From JBKHBQ01 sp046542305 (GTDB lineage Bacteria; Bacteroidota; Bacteroidia; Bacteroidales; 4484-276): a stretch of DNA of 17,284 nucleotides. The DNA is taken from NCBI GenBank assembly GCA_046542305.1, contig JBKHBQ010000057.1, positions 1-17,284 of the forward strand. Direction: 5' to 3'. The notes under the pieces were generated by a model. It saw only the letters and a program-made list of their open reading frames with translations. It searched no databases and was not told the DNA's origin. Positions 1 to 6,020 of this stretch are shown one piece after another. Within the stretch, counting starts at the first letter, position 1. The number at the start of each line of letters is the position of its first letter. Position numbers and translations under genes: made by a program.

Positions 1-686
1 GCGAGCTTAAGCGTATAGAAGTTCATCACCCCGCCAATGGCATCGCTGCCGTAAATCACCGATCCCGGCCCGTAAATAATTTCGGTTTTTGCTACCGCAA
101 GAGGATCGATCGAGATAACATTCTGGAGGTTTCCGCTCCTGAAAATGGCGTTGTTCATGCGGACGCCGTCCACGGTGATAAGCACACGGTTGGCTGCAAA
201 TCCGCGGATCATGGGGCTGCCGCCGCCCAACTGGCTTTTCTGAATGAATACGCCGCCTGAAAGCCCGAGCAGATCGGCGGCGGTTTGCGGGTTTTGCATG
301 GTCACCTCCGTTGCCGGAATGGTTGCGATCTTCTGGGGCACCGCGGCCTTTTCCTGTTCCCATCTTGTTGCCGAAACTACCACTTCATCCAGGTAGATCT
401 GCGAAGGTTCGAGGGCCACTTTAAATCCAAGCGATTCGATTTCCGAAAAACTAAGCACTTTGTTTTGATATCCTACATAGCGGATGAGAATGTTTTGTGC
501 ATCGGCAAATTGCCCGATGTCAGCCAGACCTTTGGCATTGGTCATGGCCGACACACCGAGGTCATTGCTGTAAAGCGTCACAAACTCAAGGGGTTGCCGC
601 GTAACATTATCAATAATTTTTACCTGCTGGGACACGGCAATTCCGCCCAGCATACATAGCCACAGGGCTATAACGAGTTTTTTCAT
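1..686 (-). CDS. TonB-dependent receptor, haem/haemoglobin type (N-terminal part, runs off the window)
   Basis: Outer-membrane receptor for TonB-powered uptake; only about 228 N-terminal residues are present because the gene continues past the left edge. It starts with a signal peptide (MKKLVIALWLCMLGGIAVSQ), then a carboxypeptidase-D-like domain to about residue 100 ending in a VVVSATR-type TonB box. The plug follows, with the conserved stretches SPMIRGFAANRVLITVDGVR, RMNNAIFRSGNLQNVISIDP and YGPGSVIYGSDAIGGV. The RMNNAIFRSGNLQN segment is typical of Bacteroidota haem/haemoglobin receptors, so haem is the best guess, but the substrate-binding barrel is not visible. It lies 180 nt downstream of the small membrane protein at 867-1406, on the same strand, and its leader can fold (723-767). 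The receptor class is certain; the substrate is inferred. Confidence 0.88.
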   Translation of the reverse strand, partial: MKKLVIALWLCMLGGIAVSQQVKIIDNVTRQPLEFVTLYSNDLGVSAMTNAKGLADIGQFADAQNILIRYVGYQNKVLSFSEIESLGFKVALEPSQIYLDEVVVSATRWEQEKAAVPQKIATIPATEVTMQNPQTAADLLGLSGGVFIQKSQLGGGSPMIRGFAANRVLITVDGVRMNNAIFRSGNLQNVISIDPLAVAKTEIIYGPGSVIYGSDAIGGVMNFYTLKL

Positions 687-718
687 GTTTACGAGTTTAT
701 TGTTGGTTGAATACACCA

Positions 719-767
719 CTGCGGATGCCGCAGCTCATTCGTCCCTGCAAAGCAGGTAACGGCACCC
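719..767 (-). promoter_or_regulatory. Possible structured RNA leader ahead of the TonB receptor
   Basis: In the minus-strand transcript the 8-nt arms GGGTGCCG (760-767) and CGGCATCC (723-730) can pair with one G-U. They enclose a perfect hairpin CCTGC-TTT-GCAGG (744-756). An alternative hairpin CTGCGG-CAT-CCGCAG (719-733) would compete with the closing stem. The element lies 33 to 81 nt before the receptor start. It matches no riboswitch I can recognise: the TPP and cobalamin consensus boxes are absent. It could be an attenuator or chance pairing. Confidence 0.3.
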
Positions 768-866
768 TTAGCGGGATATTTTGCCAGAAATGGCTGCCGC
801 CGCCCAAAATCAGGTTGATGATCCATAGAATGCAGACAGGATGATTAAACCAGACGGCGATTAAAA

Positions 867-1406
867 TCAGGAAAAATTATCGGACAGTTTGGGTGGGGGA
901 AGATCGCATTGCAAGTGGCAGGTAATGGACGAAAAGGTATATGGACAAATGGCAATTACCGGATAGCTCGAAAACATGCGCATGTCACCCGCCTGTGCGG
1001 GCACAAAAAGATGAAGCACAACCTGGGTTTTTCCGCTGCGGGTTTTATCCCTGCCCATCTCGCGGTTTACCATATGATCCAGATTTTTAAACAGACGGGT
1101 TTCCTCCTCATCCGAAATGCAGTGAAAAGTTGTGGATTCGTTTCCGGGAACCCGCTTCACGATATCATAAAGTTGTCCGTGATAAATGAATTCTCGTTCG
1201 TGAATCCAGCGAAAGCGGTCGCCTGAACTTTTCAGCAATGCGTTTGGAATGGTCAGCACCACCAGCTCCTCTTCAGGCACCCCCTGCTTAATGCGGCTTT
1301 TGATTTCGCTGCGGATTTCCTGCTGCCTGAGGTGGAAAAGCAGGAACACGCCCACCGACTGGAAGGCAAACAACAATACGATCGATATGGCCGCAACCCT
1401 TTTCAT
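867..1406 (-). CDS. Small single-pass membrane protein of unknown function
   Basis: A 179-residue protein that I do not recognise by name. Residues 5-25 form one hydrophobic segment (VAAISIVLLFAFQSVGVFLLF), either a membrane anchor or an uncleaved signal. A charged stretch follows (RQQEIRSEIKSRIKQGVPEEEL), then a core with HEREFIYHGQLYDIV and FHCISDEEETRLFKNLDHMV, and a tail with CDLPPPK. From memory, similar short proteins with an 'E-EF-Y-G-YDIV' core sit just upstream of TonB-dependent receptors in many Bacteroidota, which is the arrangement here (receptor at 1-686). A role as an accessory of that receptor is therefore plausible but unproven. The start is fixed by the hydrophobic N-terminus. 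The promoter at 1414-1440 ends only seven bases before the ATG, so the mRNA may be leaderless. Confidence 0.72.
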   Translation of the reverse strand: MKRVAAISIVLLFAFQSVGVFLLFHLRQQEIRSEIKSRIKQGVPEEELVVLTIPNALLKSSGDRFRWIHEREFIYHGQLYDIVKRVPGNESTTFHCISDEEETRLFKNLDHMVNREMGRDKTRSGKTQVVLHLFVPAQAGDMRMFSSYPVIAICPYTFSSITCHLQCDLPPPKLSDNFS

Positions 1407-1413
1407 ACGGCGG

Positions 1414-1440
1414 CAAAGTTAAGGTTTTCAACGATCACCG
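1414..1440 (-). promoter_or_regulatory. Bacteroidota-type promoter of the small membrane protein
   Basis: Read on the minus strand, TAACTTTG (1414-1421) is an exact TAnnTTTG -7 box. A TTG lies 19 nt upstream (-33 element). Transcription should start within a few bases of the ATG at 1404-1406, leaving almost no untranslated leader. Confidence 0.5.
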
Positions 1441-1697
1441 CAAGGCGAATCATCAAACGGCCGTATCATGCCATATCCTCCCTCCGGATCACGCCTTCCT
1501 TCAGGAGTTCATGGATCACAATCCCTGTCATAACTGAAATCCATAGCGTAGGTCCGGCAGAAATGTCGGCGCAATTGGGACTGGAAAACCGGCACCCCCT
1601 GCTGTCTATCCGTTTCGGGTACTCCGAAAAAATGTCCTGTTCCTTCAGCCGTGCTGCCGAAGATGTGGGATGGATTTAACAGCACCTCAAAAAGTAA
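1441..1697. other. Stretch without a recognisable gene
   Basis: Between the promoter at 1414-1440 and the terminator at 1698-1728 I see no credible coding region, RNA gene or repeat. The open frames crossing it have no recognisable motif, and one of them runs straight through the tRNA. It may be the decayed end of a gene or plain spacer. Confidence 0.5.
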
Positions 1698-1728
1698 AAA
1701 CCCTGCAAGCTTCCAACCTGCAGGGTTT
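1698..1728 (-). terminator. Rho-independent terminator after tRNA-Gln
   Basis: A perfect 10-bp stem, AAACCCTGCA (1698-1707) with TGCAGGGTTT (1719-1728), around an 11-nt loop. On the minus strand it is followed by TTTTTACTTTTT. A T tract also follows on the plus strand (1730-1737), so it could act in both directions. It lies 16 nt past the 3' end of the tRNA. Confidence 0.75.
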
Positions 1729-1744
1729 ATTTTTTTTAATCCGG

Positions 1745-1817
1745 TTGCCCGACCAGGGGTCGAACCTGGACTCTTCTGATCCAGAGTCAGACGTGTTGCC
1801 AATTACACCATCGGGCA
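1745..1817 (-). tRNA. tRNA-Gln (anticodon CTG)
   Basis: A 73-nt cloverleaf on the minus strand. The acceptor stem TGCCCGA/TCGGGCA begins with the U1-A72 pair typical of bacterial tRNA-Gln, with discriminator A. The anticodon arm is TCTGA-CTCTGGA-TCAGA, giving anticodon CTG, which reads CAG. The T arm contains GGTTCGACCCC. The 3' CCA is not encoded (CCG follows), as is common in this phylum. Confidence 0.95.
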
Positions 1818-1826
1818 ATGCGGCTG

Positions 1827-1834
1827 CAAAATTA
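1827..1834 (-). promoter_or_regulatory. -7 promoter box of tRNA-Gln
   Basis: TAATTTTG on the minus strand, an exact TAnnTTTG box, 9 nt before the first base of tRNA-Gln. No clear TTTG -33 element is visible upstream. Confidence 0.5.
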
Positions 1835-1866
1835 ACATCATTCGCGAAAATGATAAAATAAAAACT

Positions 1867-1906
1867 AAAAAAAATAAGGCCGGTTGCAAAAAAAGCTGAC
1901 CGGCCT
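1867..1906 (-). terminator. Rho-independent terminator of the encapsulin operon
   Basis: Minus strand: a perfect 8-bp stem AGGCCGGT/ACCGGCCT (1899-1906 with 1877-1884) with a 14-nt loop, followed by TATTTTTTTT. It lies 25 nt past the encapsulin stop codon. Confidence 0.85.
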
Positions 1907-1931
1907 GCCGATAATGTGCTTTGCAGCCATA

Positions 1932-2726
1932 TTATTGTAGCAGGATCACTGCTTTTGGTTCGATCACCCTGAAGGTAAAAGACTCGGTTAAATAAAGCTG
2001 CACTTCCTGATGGCTGTGCGACTCGTATCCGATACTCAGGTCCTGTCCGATGGTAAGTTTAAAATCGCCGCCCCTCGACGACACCATAAATCCTTCGGTA
2101 ATGTTCGGGCTGATGATGATCTTTCCGCCCATCATGCGTTCGATATGCGAAAACAACGGATATCCTTTTACATAGCTCATCAGTTCCTGCCATTTTTCTG
2201 TACCCAGCACCAGGTTGTAAGGCCCGTCGATGGAGGCCTTGGTGAACTCTCCTATTCCGCGGGCTATCACGTTGAGTATGCCTTCGGGCTGTTCGGGGAA
2301 TAAAAGCGGCTCATGCTCCGAGGCACTTTTCAGGCCGGTCATGCCGGCTTCCGGGAAGCCGTAATAGATTGCTTTCTCTTCAAATTCTGCCATTTTGCGT
2401 GCAGCGTCTTCCAGCGCATCCAGATCTGCATCTTCAGCGCCGCGGCTGATGTTGTCGAGTTCCCACAGGTTGAGGTTGAAGGAAATGCGTGATTCCACCA
2501 GCGGCATCACCTGAAAGGTACCATAACGCACCTGATGGGTGGGCTGATCTTTTTTAATATCGAGCCTTCCGGTGGCCACCGCCGGATAATTCCAGCCGTG
2601 CGGTCCGTCGAAGTCTACAAATTTTCTCGCCGAAAGCAAATTGCCCATTACGTCGCGGGCGGTATCATTTATTTCTTCCCAGGCAGCATCGTTGATAGGT
2701 GCCAGTCCTTTTCTTAAAATATCCAT
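1932..2726 (-). CDS. Type 1 encapsulin shell protein (linocin M18 / HK97 fold)
   Basis: Self-assembling shell of an encapsulin nanocompartment; 264 residues, the same size as Thermotoga maritima encapsulin. Hallmarks are RKFVDFDGPHGWNY near residue 34, NLWELDNISRG (86-96), IDGPYNLVLGT, RGGDFKLTIGQDLSIGYESH and a C-terminal TESFTFRVIEP. W88 and R80 align with T. maritima W87 and R79, which from memory line its flavin site. The start at 2726 is preferred because a strong AAAGGAGGAACT ribosome-binding site precedes it. The longer frame (to 2777) would add 17 residues that overlap the upstream gene and lack homology to the conserved MDILRKGLAPI-type start. It lies 10 nt after its cargo gene, in one operon closed by a terminator. 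The HK97 relation ties the shell to phage capsids, but there are no phage genes here. Confidence 0.96.
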   Translation of the reverse strand: MDILRKGLAPINDAAWEEINDTARDVMGNLLSARKFVDFDGPHGWNYPAVATGRLDIKKDQPTHQVRYGTFQVMPLVESRISFNLNLWELDNISRGAEDADLDALEDAARKMAEFEEKAIYYGFPEAGMTGLKSASEHEPLLFPEQPEGILNVIARGIGEFTKASIDGPYNLVLGTEKWQELMSYVKGYPLFSHIERMMGGKIIISPNITEGFMVSSRGGDFKLTIGQDLSIGYESHSHQEVQLYLTESFTFRVIEPKAVILLQ

Positions 2727-2736
2727 AGTTCCTCCT

Positions 2737-3084
2737 TTATTTGTTTTTTCCAATTCCAAGGTCGGGGTTGCTGTCACTCTTTTCCTCCCCTTCTTCGCCT
2801 TCTTCCAGTTCGGTAATATCTCCTTCGGTAAAGAGATAGGTTTTCAATTCGTCATCCCAGCCGGGCATAGTCCTTCTCAGGTATTCGAGCGCCATGCACG
2901 CATGTTCGATTTCTTCATCACGGTTGTGTTCCAGGATTTTTTTCAATTGCTCGTCATCGGTAACATCTACCCGCTGTTGATACCACATCACAGCCTCCAC
3001 CTCCTCGATAAGGCTTCGCAATGCACGGGTATAGTCTCGTGTTTGTTTGCTGAGTTCATCAGCCGGTTCATGATAATCAGTCAT
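2737..3084 (-). CDS. Encapsulated ferritin-like protein (EncFtn), encapsulin cargo
   Basis: Iron-oxidising ferroxidase packed inside the encapsulin shell, where the oxidised iron is stored; 115 residues. It has the two-helix EncFtn fold. Matching the Rhodospirillum rubrum protein from memory, every key residue keeps its spacing: ferroxidase ligands E28, E58 and H61 (known E32, E62, H65), outer metal-site residues E27 and E30 (E31, E34), and W34 (W38). After the helices (to about residue 85) comes an acidic linker (ELEEGEEGEEKSDSN). The C-terminus is PDLGIGKNK, which fits the LGIG-type cargo-loading peptide that docks on the shell interior. It is the first gene of the operon, 10 nt before encapsulin, with a TATATTTG box upstream. 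The leader is AT-rich and shows no Shine-Dalgarno sequence. Confidence 0.93.
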   Translation of the reverse strand: MTDYHEPADELSKQTRDYTRALRSLIEEVEAVMWYQQRVDVTDDEQLKKILEHNRDEEIEHACMALEYLRRTMPGWDDELKTYLFTEGDITELEEGEEGEEKSDSNPDLGIGKNK

Positions 3085-3111
3085 ATTTTTTTATGTTTTT
3101 TTATATTGTGG

Positions 3112-3119
3112 CAAATATA
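3112..3119 (-). promoter_or_regulatory. -7 promoter box of the encapsulin operon
   Basis: TATATTTG on the minus strand is an exact TAnnTTTG match 27 nt before the EncFtn start. I find no good TTTG at the -33 distance. No iron-regulator palindrome is obvious by eye. Confidence 0.45.
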
Positions 3120-3200
3120 GTGATTTTACCGAAACGATTGATTTATTTGGGTTGCAGAATGGTAATGCCGTTTCAATTTTAAAAATTTTTAATAAAAAAA

Positions 3201-3245
3201 TTTGGTGAGATAAAAAACAATATTTTAATTTGACCGACCGTTCAA
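3201..3245 (+). promoter_or_regulatory. Promoter with overlapping operator-like palindrome ahead of tetR
   Basis: TTTG (3201-3204) and TTAATTTG (3225-3232) are spaced 20 nt apart, a Bacteroidota promoter with one mismatch in the -7 box. TTGACCGACCGTTCAA (3230-3245) overlaps the -7 box and the likely transcription start. It is an imperfect palindrome: 12 of 16 bases match its own reverse complement. TetR repressors usually bind such sites in their own promoters, so self-repression of the downstream cluster is likely. Confidence 0.5.
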
Positions 3246-3277
3246 TCAAAAGTTAATTCTACACGAAAGAGATATTT

Positions 3278-3868
3278 ATGCCAAGAACACCGGCACAATA
3301 CCAGCAAATCCGGGAGGAAAAAAGAAAGCTGATCATGGACACGGCACTGGAGCTGTTTGCCAATCATGGGTACTACGACACTTCCATCAGCCGGATAGCT
3401 GAAGAAGCCGGAATTTCAAAAGGGCTGCTCTACAACTATTTTTCAGGCAAGGAAGAACTGGTGATTGAAATCGTAAAAAAAGGCTTTTACGATGTGGTAA
3501 AGGTATTCGACCCCAACCGTGATGGTGTACTGACGCACGACGAAATGCGCTATATGATCAACGGCCTGTTCGACATTCTTAAACGCGACCTTCATTTCTG
3601 GCGTCTGTATTTTGCCCTGGCCTCCCAACCCATCGTTAACCGGATGGCGTATGAAAGGATCATGGAGATTGCCCTGCCTGTGTTCATAACGCTTACCGAA
3701 TATTTCAGAACCAACGGATACAAAAATCCTGAAGTGGAAGCGCGCATGTTTACGGCTTTTCTCGACGGTGTATCCATGAATTACGTATACGAACCCGATA
3801 CTTTTCCGCTGGAACAGGTAAAAGCACGAATACTGGAGATGTACAACCTAAACAACATAAATCATTAG
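3278..3868 (+). CDS. TetR/AcrR-family regulator with an EF-hand-like loop
   Basis: One-component DNA-binding repressor of 196 residues. The N-terminal helix-turn-helix spans about residues 15-62, with the family signature AEEAGISKGLLYNYFSGKEE. Directly after it, residues 78-89 read DPNRDGVLTHDE, which fits the canonical EF-hand calcium loop (D at 1, N at 3, D at 5, G at 6, hydrophobic at 8, E at 12). The flanks (GFYDVVKVF before, MRYMINGLF after) also have the helix pattern of calmodulin-type EF-hands. The rest is an all-helical ligand/dimer domain. It is the first gene of the export cluster, 2 nt before the LolA-like gene, and diverges from the encapsulin operon. It probably represses its own operon through the palindrome at 3230-3245. 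The inducer is unknown; calcium is a hypothesis only. Confidence 0.93.
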   Translation: MPRTPAQYQQIREEKRKLIMDTALELFANHGYYDTSISRIAEEAGISKGLLYNYFSGKEELVIEIVKKGFYDVVKVFDPNRDGVLTHDEMRYMINGLFDILKRDLHFWRLYFALASQPIVNRMAYERIMEIALPVFITLTEYFRTNGYKNPEVEARMFTAFLDGVSMNYVYEPDTFPLEQVKARILEMYNLNNINH

Positions 3869-3870
3869 AC

Positions 3871-4623
3871 ATGAAAAGAATCTCAATTGCAGCACTGCTG
3901 ATGCTGATTGCGTTTTGGCTTCCCGGGCAGAACGCAAAGGAAATCGTTGAAAAAGCCAATCAGCTCACCATGGGCGAAAGCAGCAAGGGCGAGGTAACCA
4001 TGACCATTATCCGCCCTGACTGGACGCGGCAGGTTTCGATGAAAACCTGGTCGAAGGGAAACGAGTATTACATGATCCTGATCACGGCCCCGGCACGCGA
4101 CGAAGGACAGGTTTTCCTCAAACGCGGCAACGAGATGTGGAACTGGATGCCCTCCATCGGCCGTATGATCAAGATCCCGCCGTCGATGATGAGCCAGTCG
4201 TGGATGGGCTCCGATTTTACCAACGACGACCTGGTGAAGATGAATTCCATTGTGGAAGACTATAACCATGAAATTACCGGCGAAGAAAAGATAGAAGGAT
4301 ACAATACCTACAAAATCGAACTGATACCGAAAGAAGATGCCGCCGTAGTGTGGGGAAAGGTGATCCTGTGGGTGGCAAAAAATGAATATTATCAGATGAA
4401 GGCCGAATATTACGACGAAGACATGAACCTGGTAAATACCATGAATGCAAGTGATATTCAGCAGTTCGACAATCGCAAACTTCCGGCGCACATGGAAATG
4501 ATCCCTGCCGACGAGGAGGGCCACCAAACGGTGATGGATATGAAAAACACGGAATTTAACGTAAACATCCCGGAAAGTTTCTTTTCGCAACAGAACATGA
4601 AACAACTGGAAAGGTACAAATAA
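3871..4623 (+). CDS. LolA-like outer-membrane lipoprotein-sorting family protein
   Basis: Predicted periplasmic lipid or lipoprotein carrier of 250 residues. A signal peptide (about residues 1-20, MKRISIAALLMLIAFWLPGQ) has no lipobox cysteine, so the mature protein should be soluble in the periplasm. The body matches the PF17131-type 'outer membrane lipoprotein-sorting protein' family: GEVTMTIIRPDWTRQVSMKT, then FLKRGNEMWNWMPSIGRMIK, SQSWMGSDFTNDDLVK, and a half-barrel C-terminus ending near FNVNIPESFFSQQNM. Such proteins commonly sit beside FtsX-type ABC permeases or RND exporters. It is tightly coupled to tetR (2 nt), and a 154-nt gap with an inverted repeat separates it from the permeases. 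It is likely the carrier between the inner-membrane transporter and the barrel at 7990-9168. The cargo is unknown. Confidence 0.88.
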   Translation: MKRISIAALLMLIAFWLPGQNAKEIVEKANQLTMGESSKGEVTMTIIRPDWTRQVSMKTWSKGNEYYMILITAPARDEGQVFLKRGNEMWNWMPSIGRMIKIPPSMMSQSWMGSDFTNDDLVKMNSIVEDYNHEITGEEKIEGYNTYKIELIPKEDAAVVWGKVILWVAKNEYYQMKAEYYDEDMNLVNTMNASDIQQFDNRKLPAHMEMIPADEEGHQTVMDMKNTEFNVNIPESFFSQQNMKQLERYK

Positions 4624-4628
4624 ATAGT

Positions 4629-4757
4629 GGTGTCCGGAGAAATGTCAATAAATAGTTAAGATTCCTTGCTTCACCGGAAGAACGTTGACTTATAAAACTT
4701 TGGAAACATTGTCATTCCGAACGAACCGGGGAATCTTCCACATCCTGACCGGACCCT
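4629..4757. repeat. REP-like interrupted inverted repeat inside the cluster
   Basis: The right arm GTCATTCCGAACGAACCGGG... (4711-4737, ending GGAATCTT) is an imperfect reverse complement of the left arm starting AAGATTCC at 4658 and running to about 4683. An outer pair GTCCGG (4632-4637) / CCGGAC (4749-4754) could extend the stem. From memory, 'GTCATTCCGA...GGAATCT' sequences are short intergenic repeats found many times in various bacterial genomes. A near-consensus promoter box, AAACTTTG, lies between the arms (about 4695-4702), so the permease genes may have their own start. Confidence 0.6.
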
Positions 4758-4777
4758 AATGATAAATAAACATCATC

Positions 4778-6001
4778 ATGAAAAGTTTCTTTAAAATTGC
4801 CTGGAGAAACCTGTGGCGCAACAAACGCCGGACGATCATCACGGTGGCATCGGTATTCTTCGCCCTCTTTCTGGCTTTGCTGATGCGTTCGATGCAATAT
4901 GGCACCTATAACCTGATGGAACACGACGCCATCAGGAATTCCACGGGGTTTATCCAAATTCATGCCGATGGTTACTGGGAGGACAAAACCATCGACAACA
5001 CCTTTACGGATACGGATACCCTGTACGACAAGATCAGAAATACCGAAAACGTATCGGTAGTGATTCCCCGGCTTGAATCCTTTGCACTGGCATCTTCGGG
5101 CGATGTTACCAAAGGTGCGGGTATTATCGGGACAAAACCTGAAATTGAAAACGAGATCACCAGCCTGAAGGAGCGGGTTGTCCGGGGCCGCTATTGGGAT
5201 TCCATACAGGATGAAGGTGTATTGTTGGGCGAAGATCTGGCAGATTACCTTCAACTGAAGGTGGACGATACCCTCGTGCTGTTTTCGCAGGGATTTCACG
5301 GCGTTACGGCCGCAGGCAAATACCCGGTGAGGGGCATTCTTCATTTCCCCTCGCCCGATATGAACAAGCAACTGATCTACATGACCCTTCCCGCGGCGCA
5401 GTATTTATATGCTGCCGACAACAGGGTTACCTCCTACTCGCTGATGCTTCACGAACCGGATGACCTGCAGGAAACCCTCGGTTCCATCAGAAACAAAGTA
5501 AATGACAGCTACGAAGTAATGCCATGGGATGAAATGATGATTGAACTCAAGCAGCAAATCCAAAGCGACAACATCAGCGGGATGTTTATGCTGGCCATTC
5601 TTTACGTAATTGTGGCTTTCGGCATTTTCGGCACCATCCTGATGATGACCCACGAAAGGAAACGCGAGTTTTCGGTGATGATTGCCGTGGGCATGCAGCG
5701 ATACAAGCTTTCGTTTATTGTATTCCTCGAAACAATTTACATGGGCCTGATCGGAATATTGAGCGGCGCCTTGCTGAGCATTCCGGTAGTATATTACCTG
5801 TTTAAAAATCCTATCCCGCTCGAAGGTGAAATGGCCGCCGCCATGGAAGAATTCAACGTGCAACCCATCATACCTTTCGCATTCGAAGGGCATATCTATT
5901 TTTATCAGATCCTGATCGTGCTGATCATCACCATCTTTATCGCACTTTATCCTATTTTCACAATCTCCAGGTTCAGCCTGATCGGTGGATTGAAAAGTTA
6001 A
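4778..6001 (+). CDS. FtsX/LolCE-type ABC transporter permease (first of pair)
   Basis: Inner-membrane permease of the MacB/LolC/E superfamily, 407 residues. The topology is the usual one: membrane segment 1 at about 20-37 after the conserved AWRNLWRNKRRT start, a large periplasmic domain (about 40-265), then segments at about 268-290, 316-340 and 376-394. THERKREFSVMIAVGM after segment 2 is the cytoplasmic coupling helix that contacts the ATPase. With the permease at 6021-7241 it should form a heterodimer driven by the ATPase at 7273-7977, like LolC/LolE with LolD. No HlyD/MacA-type adaptor gene is present, which favours a Lol-like extraction mechanism over MacAB-type efflux. The gap to the next gene is 19 nt. 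The substrate is unknown, probably a lipid or lipidated molecule given the LolA-like neighbour. Confidence 0.92.
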   Translation: MKSFFKIAWRNLWRNKRRTIITVASVFFALFLALLMRSMQYGTYNLMEHDAIRNSTGFIQIHADGYWEDKTIDNTFTDTDTLYDKIRNTENVSVVIPRLESFALASSGDVTKGAGIIGTKPEIENEITSLKERVVRGRYWDSIQDEGVLLGEDLADYLQLKVDDTLVLFSQGFHGVTAAGKYPVRGILHFPSPDMNKQLIYMTLPAAQYLYAADNRVTSYSLMLHEPDDLQETLGSIRNKVNDSYEVMPWDEMMIELKQQIQSDNISGMFMLAILYVIVAFGIFGTILMMTHERKREFSVMIAVGMQRYKLSFIVFLETIYMGLIGILSGALLSIPVVYYLFKNPIPLEGEMAAAMEEFNVQPIIPFAFEGHIYFYQILIVLIITIFIALYPIFTISRFSLIGGLKS

Positions 6002-6020
6002 CAATGAAAATCATCAAGCT

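Noticed and set aside
689..826. 45-residue minus-strand open frame between the small membrane protein and the receptor
   Set aside because: It has no ribosome-binding site or recognisable motif, and it covers the foldable leader, which explains the sequence at least as well.
687..866. TPP or cobalamin riboswitch before the partial receptor
   Set aside because: Only GGGTGCC resembles a thi box; CTGAGA and the CCTGATCCGGGTAATGCC part are absent, and no B12 box is visible.
1509..1802. Open frame of 97 codons on the minus strand
   Set aside because: It runs through the terminator and most of tRNA-Gln, so it cannot be a normal protein gene.
2727..2777. Upstream in-frame start of encapsulin adding 17 residues
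   Set aside because: The AAAGGAGGAACT site and the family's standard N-terminus place the start at 2726.
3883..4605. Minus-strand open frame of 240 codons opposite the LolA-like gene
   Set aside because: It is His/Phe/Val-rich with no family motif, a mirror of the well-supported plus-strand gene.
4712..6004. Two minus-strand open frames opposite the first permease
   Set aside because: They are antisense shadows; the plus strand has the clear FtsX topology and coupling helix.
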